Positions 46,791 through 56,669 of a stretch of DNA of 64,000 nucleotides are shown here, piece after piece (position 1 is the first letter of the stretch; every line of letters starts with the position of its first letter). This stretch comes from Obelidium mucronatum (taxonomy: Eukaryota; Chytridiomycota; Chytridiomycetes; Chytridiales; Chytriomycetaceae), in assembly GCA_025765595.1 (NCBI GenBank), contig JAIVFH010000120.1, positions 29,324 to 93,323 on the forward strand, read 5' to 3'. Both the position numbers and the translations under genes were made by a program. Under the pieces are notes generated by a model that worked only from the letters and a program-made list of their open reading frames with translations, did not search any database and was not told where the DNA came from.

Positions 46791-47449
46791 CATAGCAGGT
46801 AGAAAGTGTGCACCCTTTCTGCAAGAATGTATGAAATGAGTTGTTGTGGGTATTGCATGAAGTGATACATGGCATGTAGAAAGTGTGCACCCTTTCCACC
46901 AGCCAGTGCACTACATTGTATTGTATAAAGAATAGTGTTGTATTGTGTATAATGTGAAGTGTGTAGTGTATAGGGATTAGAGTATAATATATAGTGTATA
47001 ATGTATAGTGATAATGTATAGTGATAATGCAAGCAAAAAGTGTGCACCCTTTTTGCCAGCTAGTATTTAAGTGGATTCAACTGGTAGTATTTTGGTTTAG
47101 TAATAGATTTAATTTAATTAAAGTAAAACCTGGGTTTGGCATCTGAGCCAAAGAAGACATCAACCAGTAGAATGCTTTTTTTTGAAGGGCAAAGATCCTT
47201 CTTTTATACTTTTTTTTGGAAGGGTGCATGCCTTTTTCATTTTCAAACAACTTTCATTACAAGGTCATTACAAGACAAAATATTCATTACAAGTGCCTTA
47301 CTAAAACAAATAGTCATTACAAGCTCATTAGAAGAAAAAAGAAGTTAATAACAAGAAAAAAAGTATAAAACAAACTGACAAAAACTTATTGCAATGCAAA
47401 TCAAATGGAATTCACTACCACTTTATTTCTTACTATTTAGTTATTTTTT

Positions 47450-47640
47450 TTTAAAGTTTTTAATTAATTTTTATTTTTATTTTATTTATTTTATTTTTAT
47501 TTTATTTTTATTTTATTTTTATTTTATTTTATTTTATTTTAATTTTTATTTTTATTTTTGTTTTTTTTAAATTTTTTAAATGTTTATTTTTTATTTATTT
47601 TTTTATTTATTAACCGTTTAATTTGCTTTATTTAGTAACT
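47450..47640 (+). repeat. TTTTATTTTA low-complexity tract
   Basis: Almost pure A/T with TTTTA/TTATT units; simple-sequence expansion with no other feature. Confidence 0.8.
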
Positions 47641-47792
47641 TGTATTTTATTTCTTTGCTTTTTGATGATAAGTTTAGTTTTAATAGTTGAGGCTGGGCAG
47701 TAAGTTGGTTTCACTTGATTTGGCCTAAACAAGGTTCCATTGGGCTGCAACCTGCACTGCGAAGAAGCAAAGTGACTGAGCGTATGTCTCTA

Positions 47793-49161
47793 GTTGGTAA
47801 TGCACAGTCCTTTTGCGTCGCATACGCCATAAGACCCACATGTTCCAACTTTGAATAAGATGTTTCATAGTCTGACAAAGAATCTTCATCATCCTCATCG
47901 CTTTCCGTTTCCTTTTCAATGGTAACCTGTTTCTTTTTAGTCTGACTACGTGTTTTTCTCAGGCTACTAGGCCACAGGAGCTTTCGCGTTTGGAATAAAG
48001 TCCATGAGTCTCATTTCTTGTAGATTAATCGCATCGGAAAGAGAAGAATCAAGGTCCTTTTGAAAATCCCGTTTTTCGTCTGCAGTTTCGTTGTCAGGAG
48101 CGTCCTCTGGAACCTCTTGCGCTTGTCCTTGATCATTTGCGGTACCCGCAGTAATCGACATCGGAAAATCGTCTTCGAAGAATGAACAATCTTGGAATTG
48201 ATGAAAAGACAACATTCCTTCCAAGTTGATGCAACGTATAATCGAGGGTGAGTGGTGTCCAACATACGTTTTGGTAGCTACACTCGCGGAAAACTCCCCC
48301 TTTTTTCCTCTCTTATAGATTGGAACCATGACTTTGCATCCAAAAATCCGGAATTGCTGGATTTCAGGCTTGCACCCATTGTATCAAATAAATGGAGATT
48401 CCAGGTCGTTGCGAACTGAAGGCCATAAATTCCGTAAATCGTTCGCCACAATTAATGAATGTCCCCAAAGGTTTGCTGGGAATTTTGCGTGGATATGCAG
48501 CGTCCGTCCCGTTGATTTGACAATACCAATTGTCCGCTCAGCAACACCATCCATATGTGGATAATCCACCACAATGGTTTCTGATGTAATTCCGCGGGAT
48601 TCACACATCTCTTGGAATATTTCGCTTGTCGCTATTTCTCCATTGTCCAATCGAATAACGCTGCATTGGCGCTGAGTTGTCGCTTCAATTAAAGCCATCA
48701 CCATTAGCATCTCCGCTAATGCGTGACTTTTCCGTTGCAATAATCAAATAAAAGAGAACCACGAGAAATCGTCCATCACCATTAGAAAATACTGATACAT
48801 TTTCCCGTTGTAGTAGAATCCTGGTTCGTATTTTCCCGCAACGTCAGCGTGCAGCATTTCTCCAGGACCATTGGTTTTAATCGCGACCCATCTGGATTCT
48901 GATCCGACTTTTGTCCTCTTGAACTTTCCGGCTACACACGACTCACAGTGAAGGTTTTCACCAAGAACTAGCTTTTGAAATTTATCTGAATTAATAGATC
49001 CAGAATAGACTAAATTTCTTAGAGCAATAGCGTGGGGGTGACCGAAGCAATTGTGTATAGTCTCAGGTTTTATTGTATTCGCGTTTGCATTCGAAGAGAA
49101 CACACGATGAATAATTGAATTTTACTAGCTTCAATCCGTTTCGCATTGCTTTGGCTTTAAA
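47793..49161 (-). pseudogene. Ty1/copia integrase region
   Basis: The minus strand holds the zinc-binding GAG-pre-integrase motif (HNCFGHP ... CESCVAGKF) at 49103-48744, the integrase core with RLDNGEIAT and HMDGVAERT at 48740-48384, and the FGCKVMVPIYKRG segment with a linker at 48329-47800. All three pieces are in the same frame and separated only by TGA codons (48744-48746 and 48384-48386), so the element is dead by point mutation. The linker continues to the 2.0-kb repeat at 47792. Confidence 0.85.
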
Positions 49162-49164
49162 TAA

Positions 49165-49930
49165 GGCCTCGTTCGGCCACGAAAATGAAAATTTTGCTCT
49201 TTTTGCAAAAAGAGCATTTTCGGCCAGAATGCTCTTTTTGCAAAAAGAGGAAATATCTATTTTTGCAAACTGCAGGTTTTTCATATTTTCCTATTTTGAA
49301 AGTGGCCACGCAGCTTCAAAATTGATTTTGTGGACAAGCCAGGAATTTTCTTGACTTCGTTTTTTTCTTCTCACCAAATTCCCACCCCCCCGTTAACGCC
49401 AACTCACAAGGACAGGGCCAAACAGCCTGGAACGCTAGCCCCTGCCTTCGCTGCCTCATCATCTAGCAGTGCTGTTGTTGGAACTTCTAGTCCTCTCTAA
49501 TGATTAGCTTCCGCAGCTCTTACTGACTGTGCTCTACACACACACACACACACAAATACACCCTGAAAAAAGCATCAAATCAGTCAGATACGAATTCTGC
49601 AGAGTTTCTTAAAACAGTGTATTTTAAACTCGAATAAACACTCAATAATTCTTGATTTTCCGTTTTTTTTTCAGTTTTCGAATGCATTGTGGGAAAGGAA
49701 AAACAGGTATTTTCTATTTTTGGTTTTTGACCTCTTTTTGGCCTCTTTTTGGCCCTAAAATGCATTCCGGAAGTTTTTTGGAAAAAACGCATTTTGCATA
49801 ATGCCTTTCTGGATCAAAATGCATTTACGAAGCCAAAAAGAGCTTTTTGCATTTTGCAGAATGCACTTTTTGAAAAAATAGGTTCTTTTTGGTGGAAAAA
49901 GAAGGAAATTTTTCGTGGCCGAACGGGGCC
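49165..49930. mobile_element. 766-bp MITE with 21-bp terminal inverted repeats
   Basis: Ends GGCCTCGTTCGGCCACGAAAA and the inverse with one mismatch, flanked by TAA on both sides (49162-49164 and 49931-49933). A 3-bp TAA duplication suits a PIF/Harbinger-type (Tourist-like) non-autonomous element, though its ends differ from those of the Harbinger copy at 42271. Inside are inverted motifs around TTTTTGCAAAAAGAG and no coding capacity. It separates the copia protease from the integrase. Confidence 0.8.
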
Positions 49931-49971
49931 TAAATAGTCTCCAGTGGTCTTACCAAAAGATGAGTATTTCG

Positions 49972-50292
49972 TTAAGCGCAAAAGCCTACAAGTACCTTAT
50001 CGAAAAACTGTGATCCATTTTGGTTTGTCACATAATACCACGATGTGTTTGTTAGAAAGATGTCCCTGTCTGCAAACAAAGTTCGTCGACACTCTTTCGC
50101 GTAGATACAGGTAATTGTAACAACAGTCCCGTTGAAGTCGAAATGAACTGGCCCTAGCGTTGTGACAATCATAAAGCCTTCTTTCGCAATCATCCCAATC
50201 TGGATGTGGACTTGTTTGTAGCTCTCGAACCAAGAGTGATTACCGATGATGGTGTTTGTACTCCCTGGATCAAGGATGCCTTCGTAGATCAT
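49972..50292 (-). pseudogene. Ty1/copia aspartic protease
   Basis: The frame contains ILDPGSTNTIIG, matching the copia protease active site D-S/T-G-A/S with a proline in the second position. Hydrophobic strands and a conserved TLGPVHF follow. The Pro in place of Ser/Thr may already reduce activity. Confidence 0.7.
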
Positions 50293-50640
50293 GCCACTAG
50301 TTTACAGAAGAAAAACAACTACTGTAGTTCTCTTTTTCTTTGTTGGTAATCTTTCGATGATCCTGGCAATCATTGTTGCTGTCAAAATTAATAAAGAAAA
50401 TATAACTCTGGCGCCCATGGGCGCCCTTCCACCATATTGATAGGAGTTACTCTCTTTCGTTACAGCATATTCGTTTCTTTTGGGCGCCTCGGGGCGCTGA
50501 CTTTTTGTTTTTTATCAATTTTAGATTTTCATTCTTCCAGAATCAAAAAACTTAAAACCAAAAAACACAAAAACACTAAGACAAAAAAGGATTAAAATGA
50601 TTAAAAGAAAATAGAATTCTCTTCTTATCCATTGAATAAC
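50293..50640. other. Copia interior with a 16-bp palindrome
   Basis: Region between protease and zinc knuckle without an open frame. GGCGCCCATGGGCGCC (50411-50426) is a perfect palindrome, and related GGGCGCC/GGGGCGC motifs recur to 50500. Possibly a small insertion. Confidence 0.45.
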
Positions 50641-50935
50641 CCTTTGTTTGGCTTCCATCCCACTTGTTTTGGGACTGTTTCGTTGTTCGCAATAGCCGTT
50701 GAACTGGAGGGTGCGTTGGAATAACTATTCCCACCATTTCTATTTGTTCTGTTGCTATTTTGAGTTTTGCTTCCTCTATTGGGACAAGCTCTGCTCATGT
50801 GCTCTTTCGAGCCACAGTTCCAACACGACCCACAGTCAAAACTTGGATTGTGTGAACCAGGACACTTTTCACACTTCGGGTACCGTCCAGAATATGGCTT
50901 TGTACCTTTCGCGTCGTATTTACCAATTGGGGATG
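50640..50935 (-). pseudogene. Ty1/copia Gag end with zinc knuckle
   Basis: The minus strand encodes a CCHC knuckle (CWNCGSKEHMSRAC, spacing C-x2-C-x4-H-x4-C) preceded by a second Cys-rich piece (YPKCEKC). The frame continues across the 5.7-kb insertion into about 56670-56740, so that insertion lies within Gag. Confidence 0.75.
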
Positions 50936-51110
50936 CGGGCCGGACCTCGCGAGTCGCGATACCGGTCGCGTCACGAGCCGCTCACGGGCCGCTTGCGACC
51001 TGCTGACGAGCCGCTAGCGGGCCGCTTGCGACCTGTGCCACGGCCTGTGAGCAGGCCGCTCTGTACCTTTTTATGTGGGGCGCGAGCCGCAAGCCACTTG
51101 TTCACAGGCC
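50936..51110 (+). repeat. Left terminal inverted repeat of the 5.7-kb element
   Basis: GC-rich, internally repetitive (GAGCCGCT, GGGCCGCTTGCGACCTG twice). Matches the right end in inverse orientation at the outer GCCGGACCTCGC and again at ACAGGCCGCTAAC. Confidence 0.65.
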
Positions 51111-51243
51111 GCTAACCCCCAACTGTCACTAAAACTCAAGAATAAGCCACAAAAAATGTATCAAATAAGGCTGTTTATTAAGGCTGTTTATTATCAATAA
51201 ATAAATAAATAAATAAGTAAATAAGTAAATAAGTACACATTGC

Positions 51244-52521
51244 TCAACCCAGGGCTTGCAAAACCGATTCCCGTATCTTCCGATTGCAATCTGTGGCATC
51301 GCGATTAATGTTGAAGGTAACTCCCCGCTTCTCCACCACAGCGCTTCCCACAAACCTGTCCTGGTTGTGCTTCACAGCCCAACTCGCTGTTCCCATTCCA
51401 TCTGCCAGAATCAGCGAGATTCTCCGCTTTCTAGTATCTACCTCCGCCACCAACTCCGCTGCCTCCGCAAATCGTCTCTCCCCTGAATGCCACATCCTGG
51501 TCCCATGTTTTTCATGCTTGAACATGGAAACAATCGCCTCCCCATGAACCGCTGGGATCACAACATTTCGATCTGGTAGGTACAGCGCTGGCCATACCAC
51601 GGGCGGTTCCGCGTCTTCCTCATCCACCACAACACTGAAGTTGATCCCGAAAGTCGAATTCTTGCTGTCCAGGTGGAACTTGAAGTCCCCGTTGTTTGAG
51701 CACGCAAGAAACGAGGACGTGAAGATCCCAAAGATGGGATCACATGTGGTTGCAACTTCCTATTGGTCTCGTTTTCGCAATTAGAAGGTGAGTGCTAAAC
51801 TATAACAAACACATACCTTTGTAATGTTGGCCACCATCTCGAACGCCTCCCGATGTACCAGAGACTCCACAACCCCAGTGAGGTAAGCGACCAGCGGCTG
51901 AAGGCCCTCAAAGTGGGGCAGCAGCTCTGGCTTGATGTTCTCCTTTCCAAACACCGCCAGCCTGTTCGCTACTTTTTCGGCATGTTCTTTTACCTTGACA
52001 GACGCTACATCCGCTGGGTAGTGCGGGTCCTTGATGCCGTCTGCAACTCCAGTCCAGGAGCACAGGTTGATGACACGCATGTTGCCGCGCGTCTTGACCT
52101 TTGGCTGCGAGCGTCGAAATATTGCGGCAAGATCGCGGATGTGCGGCATGGCGACCTTGAGTATATAGGGCGGCAGCTTGATTCTAACAGCAATCTCAAC
52201 CTTGTTAGCAATGCTTGACTGCAACAAAATCAAGAACCCCCTCACCTCCCTGCAACAAGCTCCTCAACTCCGTCTGTGTTTAGACCATACACAAACTCCT
52301 GTCCCTTGGTTCTGTCATCCAGCACTCGCAGCTCTGCAGGTTTTGTTGCTGAAAATGTTTAACACCAACCACAGCAAAAAAAAGAAGTTGGCCCACCAAC
52401 CTATAATATCAGCGCGGCTCAATCCCTGCTCAGACATGTGCTTTTGGCGTTTCAGCATCTGGTGTGCAGCGGTGGATGCTGACTTTTTGACCCGTTTTCG
52501 TTTGTTACGCGATTTGTCCAT
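51244..52521 (-). CDS. Unknown protein of the 5.7-kb element, multi-exon
   Basis: Exons on the minus strand: ATG 52521 to about 52403 (basic, KRKRVKK), a second of ~90 nt from about 52351, a third from about 52215 to 51817, and the last 51759-51244 with TAA. The last intron (51760-51816) starts with GTATGT and is in phase. The exon 2/3 junction can be drawn with a GTTGAG or GTTGCA donor, so it is uncertain. The third exon is helical, and the last is mixed alpha/beta with an acidic segment (VVVDEEDAE) and a conserved-looking KHGTRMWHSGERR. No family was recognised. It diverges from the oxygenase gene, the two starts being 159 bp apart. Confidence 0.55.
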
Positions 52522-52680
52522 TGCATTAATAGATAAATAAATAAATAAATAATCAAGTTAACTCAACGATACCAAGGTAATTTATTGAATCAAAGTATTC
52601 CTTGCATATCAACGGCTACAAAGCTGTAATAAAGTATTCTCTGCGTTGTTGTGTTCTCCCTCATCACTTTGACTTGAAGA
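52522..52680. promoter_or_regulatory. Divergent promoter region inside the 5.7-kb element
   Basis: 159 bp between the ATG of the minus-strand gene and the ATG of the oxygenase-like gene. Contains an ATAAATAAATAAATA run near 52530. Presumably drives both genes. Confidence 0.4.
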
Positions 52681-53835
52681 ATGCGACGCTCAACAAGACA
52701 ACGCCAAGCCGCCGCCGCTGCCACAGCCTCAACCAAACATACAACAGCATCAACCTCTTCTATCAACCCGATCACAGCAATTAGAGCGTGTCCTGCTGCT
52801 CCTGCTGAGATCCTTGCCGCTCTGGATCAAATTGAGCAAGTCCTGTTGGATCGCAGCGGCATCTATATCCTGTCCGACTGCAACCTGGATCTTACGCGCT
52901 TGGAATGCCTCCTTCTTGCCAATCCTGGCAAGATTCTATTCCTGCCATCCTCCAGTATTCCTGCAGATCGCTTGACGTCAGGGGAGTATTATCCCACAGC
53001 CTGCTACCACGACAGTCAACCACACAAAAGGAGCTTTGTCTCTGGGTTTTTTGATCCATTGGAGCAATGGGAGCTGCAGCATGCAGCGTTTTCCGCTCCA
53101 ATCATGTTGTGTCAACCCATCAACCACTACCGCCACTCCCCCCTCCATCAGGACTATGGAACAGCCATCAACGTCCTCCTTCAATTACCCACCAATCAGC
53201 AGCTATTCAAGCTGTGGGTGGTGCTTGTCCCCAGCAACCCTACAGCCATCATCCCTACCCTTAATCCCCTGTCTTTTGCTCAAGCCATGGCTTTGGAGGT
53301 GGGACCTTCCTGCACATACACAGCAAAGATCTGCTTTGTAAAGAGGCCTGGCGATCTCTCCGTCATTCCTTCTGGCTACCCACACGCTGTGATCACAGTC
53401 TCAACAACCAGGGACGCGACATCCATCATGGGCGGCGCCCACGTCATCTTTCCAAAGGACTACCTGTATGTGTACAAGTACAATTGTGCCAGCAAGCACA
53501 CTTACCTTTGGGGGAACACCAACATCAAGTACCACTACTACATGGTTTGGTTTTATTTCCGCTCTACTATCTTCAAGGGTGCCAATGGTGGTTGTCATGA
53601 GCTGGAAGGGGACTTGCTAACTATAGAAGAGTATAGCGATTGCAGGTTTGATGGGGTGAGGGATGCGGTGGCGGAGTTAGTGTCAAGTTGGACAGTGCGG
53701 GGTGATGCCAAAAGGGAAGCTGCAGCCAAAGCAGCGAAGCAAGGTGTTTCAAAAAGGCTGAAAGCAAAACAAGCAAATAGGGAGAAGATGGAAAGGGTGA
53801 GACATGCAAAAGTGGGAGGATCACAGAGAAAGTGA
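52681..53835 (+). CDS. JmjC-like Fe(II)/2-oxoglutarate oxygenase of the 5.7-kb element (384 aa)
   Basis: Intact single-exon ORF from ATG 52681 to TGA. Residues 1-30 are basic, then Ala/Thr/Ser-rich. The core has an iron-site pattern: His156 and Asp158 in SPLHQDYGTA, then the aromatic-hydrophobic strand KLWVVLVPS (177-185), and a distal His235 in GDLSVIPSGYPHAVITV. That order (H-x-D, a K-x-W strand, G-D-x-x-x-I-P-x-G-x-x-H) is the JmjC/cupin layout. The C-terminal 60 residues are Lys/Arg/Ala-rich, apt for DNA or nucleus binding. JmjC enzymes remove methyl groups from histones or hydroxylate proteins; the substrate here is unknown. TET/JBP oxygenases are known to ride on fungal KDZ transposons, but this one reads as JmjC-like, not TET/JBP. 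Confidence 0.65.
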   Translation: MRRSTRQRQAAAAATASTKHTTASTSSINPITAIRACPAAPAEILAALDQIEQVLLDRSGIYILSDCNLDLTRLECLLLANPGKILFLPSSSIPADRLTSGEYYPTACYHDSQPHKRSFVSGFFDPLEQWELQHAAFSAPIMLCQPINHYRHSPLHQDYGTAINVLLQLPTNQQLFKLWVVLVPSNPTAIIPTLNPLSFAQAMALEVGPSCTYTAKICFVKRPGDLSVIPSGYPHAVITVSTTRDATSIMGGAHVIFPKDYLYVYKYNCASKHTYLWGNTNIKYHYYMVWFYFRSTIFKGANGGCHELEGDLLTIEEYSDCRFDGVRDAVAELVSSWTVRGDAKREAAAKAAKQGVSKRLKAKQANREKMERVRHAKVGGSQRK

Positions 53836-54012
53836 TATCATAACTATAGAAGCACATGCAATAAAGGAAAACCCTCTGACACAATTAAAGAATTCTTTAT
53901 TGCCAATATACTGGACCTATAGCGTCGCGTTGATCGCAATTGTTTGGTTTGCCCCAACAGGCTGAACGCAAACTTATCAAAAATAAATTGGAAAGAAGGG
54001 AGGCATTCTGGA

Positions 54013-55316
54013 ATGGACAGAACAACAAAAGTAAAAATAACCATCATGTCCTTCATAGATGAAGCAAGAGCGGTAGTTGTGCTGGCCAACGAGTTGCGGA
54101 AAGTCAAGCCATTCCTACATAGGTACAAGTCCGCAGTCAAACTATATGACAACAACAACCGCATGAGGGCCATCTGTGATCACATCTCCAAGCAGTTTTC
54201 TTTGACCAATGAAACAGTATTTACCTTGGCTGACAAAGTATTCCAGTGCCCAGGCATGGACGTGGTCAATCACTGGAAACCTGTCCAGCCATCTGTCCTT
54301 GTGGCTCCATTCTCGCAATGCCACAGGTGCACCAAAAACTTGACTTTCAGCAGCACGCAAGTAGTGGTGTTGGGAATGGAAGGCCCATACCACGCGTCGC
54401 TGTTCAAGGGCAACTGCACTAAATGCCGCATGTGGTACAATGTGGATTCTGTCGCGTACATGAGCGAAGACAAACAAAAGCAGCTGATAGAGATGTATCC
54501 GCTTGAAACTATCATGTCAGTTGGCTTCCTCAAGATCAATGAGCAGTACTACGTCACCATACCTTTTGCGGATCTCTGGCTAAAGCACCTGCCGTCTGGC
54601 CTTCTGTTAGTCTATCCTTGCATGGTAAATACTAAATTAATCTTTTACTCATACTTCACACATAGGGTGAAGCTGTATCGTGAGCAGCGCACATATTCAC
54701 TGGCCTTTCCAAAAATCAAAGTGCCTGATCCAGACAGCGCGGTGATCTTCAAACGTGGATTTTACGTGTATCACATGCTACTACTGCAGCAGTACATCTC
54801 CAAGATCCCTGCCAATGATGACTATGAACATATGCGGTACAGTCACTTCAGACCTTCCTGGGCCCCAAACAATGCATGTGTGGAGCAACACCCTATTTCT
54901 GGGACCATACTTACCAAAAACAGGTGATTCCATTCATGACATCAGACCCGCGATGCGGGAATACGTCACGTTCATGACTGATTACTTCAGCAAGAAGTGG
55001 CAGCACACCGCTGCAACGGCTGCCACCAGTTTTACAAACGGAAAGGAAATCTCTGGCAGTGTAATGGATGGGAAAGTCATGGGGCATCTATTGTGCTCCT
55101 GTGCCTGGGTGTGTGTTGCCTATTCTTGGTGTTAACACATTGTTCTGCTCATCGCATGCGCCCCTGAAGAATGAGTGCATCATCTTTGGCTGCAAGCGAA
55201 CAAAGACTGACTCTGTTTTGCATACTTGCGGACTCAGCGCTCACAACGCGACTGTCCAGGAAATCATTGCATGCGCAGATGCAATGCGAGAGCTGGTGCC
55301 GCATATAATCATGTAA
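54013..55316 (+). CDS. KDZ-associated cysteine-cluster protein (CxC5/CxC6-like), possibly frameshifted
   Basis: Starts at ATG 54013. The first part has a C-x2-C pair in SQCHRCTKNL, a G-x-Y/H strand, and a second pair in NCTKCRMWY, the layout of the CxC5 cluster of KDZ transposons. A short intron (about 54625-54664, GTAAAT...CATAG) joins to the next segment. The frame must then change twice: near 54840-54930, and near 55085, where SVMDGKVMGHL must continue as CAPVPGCVLPI. The segment after that (FCSSHAPLKNECIIFGC ... LHTCGLSAHN) has the CxC6 pattern with paired Cys and His. The shifts could be undetected introns or inactivation. I place it near DNA as a transposition factor by analogy. Confidence 0.5.
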
Positions 55317-55359
55317 TGTTAATTCATCATTCTACACTATCCTACCCACTATATCTAAC

Positions 55360-55866
55360 ATGCCTTATTTAAGTATGTTGAATACTAACTTTGCGCCAGT
55401 GGTGTACAACTACCATCTGAAAGAAAACGACGAACAGCTTATGACTGTTGTATACCTGGACTTCCCGATTGTCTTAACAACACTGAAAAAAACTGTTGAG
55501 TCTTTTCAGTTTCTTACAGACAATGACCTCGCAGCTCTGGCTGGACAAGTGGGGTTTGGTGTCATGTATCCTGACGAAAAAGAGCTGGACCTTGACATAG
55601 CAAGAAAACTCATGCCGCAATTCATCTACGGTAATGTTTTATTTGACTTTAAGTGTATATGTATTGCTAAGGCTCTGTTTTTTGCTGTTATAGATCGCAA
55701 GAATGTGAACAACATATTCAAGGTGTGTTTTACCACACAGCTGTACCCAGAACCCAGCAAAACAAACGTGGATGGATCAAAAACGCGGAGCGCTCGCACA
55801 GGGTCCCACTGCAGGAGTCGCGGATCAACCTGCAGGAAGCGATCCGGAATGAAACATTTCCGATGA
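55360..55866 (+). CDS. Unknown protein of the 5.7-kb element, at least two exons
   Basis: ATG 55360 begins an exon of about 90 codons to about 55631. An intron with GTAATG...TATAG (about 55632-55693) leads to a second exon carrying DRKNVNNIFKVCFTTQLYPEP and then a basic Arg/Ser/Thr-rich tail. The end is uncertain: a frame closes at 55866, but further introns are possible up to about 56150. The order behind the CxC-like gene suggests it may be the downstream part of the same transposase. I found no catalytic motif. Confidence 0.4.
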   Translation: MPYLSMLNTNFAPVVYNYHLKENDEQLMTVVYLDFPIVLTTLKKTVESFQFLTDNDLAALAGQVGFGVMYPDEKELDLDIARKLMPQFIYGNVLFDFKCICIAKALFFAVIDRKNVNNIFKVCFTTQLYPEPSKTNVDGSKTRSARTGSHCRSRGSTCRKRSGMKHFR

Positions 55867-56484
55867 CGAAGAAAAGGAAAGCGACGACGATGTTGTAATT
55901 GTTGGTCCAACGATTGCAGGTATGTTTCTTTATTTTTAATGTCCAAGACTAAGCGCCAAGCATCACCAACACCAGCCAAACAGCCTGCGCGCAAAACCAA
56001 AACCTACAGCAAGACGCCCAGCTCTGCTAAACGTGATGAGACTGTTATGGACAGGATCAGAAGACGTAAGCGTCATTAAAATGTGGTTTCTTCAATTTTA
56101 ATCATTTAAATCACACAACAGGGTCTGTAAGTTCACCAGACGAACGTTGAATCCAATCTGAAAGTGACACAGACAATGGCGCCATGATGACGATGTCCAT
56201 GCATCCTCAAGCGAGTCTGATATTTTCTGCTCATTGTTTCTTATCTTTTTGAAATTAAGTTAGGACTAGCTTTCAACTGGCTCTCCACTGGCTGTCAACT
56301 GGCTTGCAGCCTGTGAACTAGCTGCGACGCGGCTGGCTTTCCACTGGTTAGCCGCTCGCACGTGGGTCGCTAACAGGTTGCGAGCAGTTGTATTTGTTTG
56401 TTTTTGTTTTGGTACTTTCTAAATACATGTCTTCCTGTCTAAAAAACTTTCACTATTGCTCTGCAGCAAACCTTTTAAAATAAA

Positions 56485-56661
56485 GTAAGTACTGACTAGC
56501 AATCCACTGGCTGTCAACTGGCTAGCAGCCTGTGAACTAACTGCGTTGCGGCTGGCTTTCACCTGGTTAGCGGCTTGCACGCGGCTTGCACGCGGCTTGC
56601 AAGCGGCTTGCGAGCGGCCTGCAAAGCGGCTTGTTGGCGGCTTGCGAGGTCCGGCTTGCTA
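56485..56661 (-). repeat. Right terminal inverted repeat of the 5.7-kb element
   Basis: Contains at least five GCGGCTTGC-type units plus the inverse of the left end's outer motif. A related decayed block at 56265-56395 suggests that the end was duplicated. Confidence 0.65.
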
Positions 56662-56669
56662 TGGGGACG

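Larger units (their letters stand above)
45752..47792. mobile_element. Unclassified 2.0-kb repeat inserted in the copia element
   Basis: Its first ~90 bp and last ~50 bp match the ends of 58300-58898. The left end starts GCAGGTTGC and forms a 7-bp-stem hairpin (CAGGTTG-CTTGT-CAACCTG); the matching right end holds an inverted GCAACCTGC ~37 bp before its terminus. No protein is encoded. Inside are a 26-bp tandem near 46050-46110, a TATTG microsatellite (46590-46790), three copies of an AAAGTGTGCACCCTTT motif (46804, 46879, 47036), a series of CATTACAAG motifs (47243-47325) and an AT-rich tract (47450-47640). I see no target duplication. Confidence 0.65.
50936..56661. mobile_element. 5.7-kb element with long GC-rich inverted termini; four genes including a JmjC-like oxygenase and a KDZ-type cysteine-cluster protein
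   Basis: Both ends carry about 170 bp of degenerate GC-rich sequence in inverse orientation, built from GCAAGCCGC/GCGGCTTGC-like units around the outermost GCCGGACCTCGC (left) and its inverse (right). TGGGGATG at 50928-50935 and TGGGGACG at 56662-56669 look like an 8-bp target duplication with one change. Taking the element out rejoins the copia Gag frame. Inside are one minus-strand gene and three plus-strand coding regions. Cysteine clusters with C-x2-C spacing resemble the CxC5/CxC6 domains of KDZ (Kyakuja-Dileera-Zisupton) transposons. I did not find the KDZ catalytic domain itself, so the class is a proposal. Confidence 0.65.

Noticed and set aside
46575..47050. Tyr/Ile/Leu-rich ORFs over the microsatellite
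   Set aside because: They are translations of TATTG repeats on either strand.
45752..47792. Helitron
   Set aside because: No consistent 5' TC and 3' CTRR ends; the two copies differ in the base after the right end, and no RepHel gene is present.
50936..56661. Helicase, integrase or B-type polymerase cargo that would make this a Maverick or giant element
   Set aside because: No such motifs were found in any frame, and the element is only 5.7 kb.
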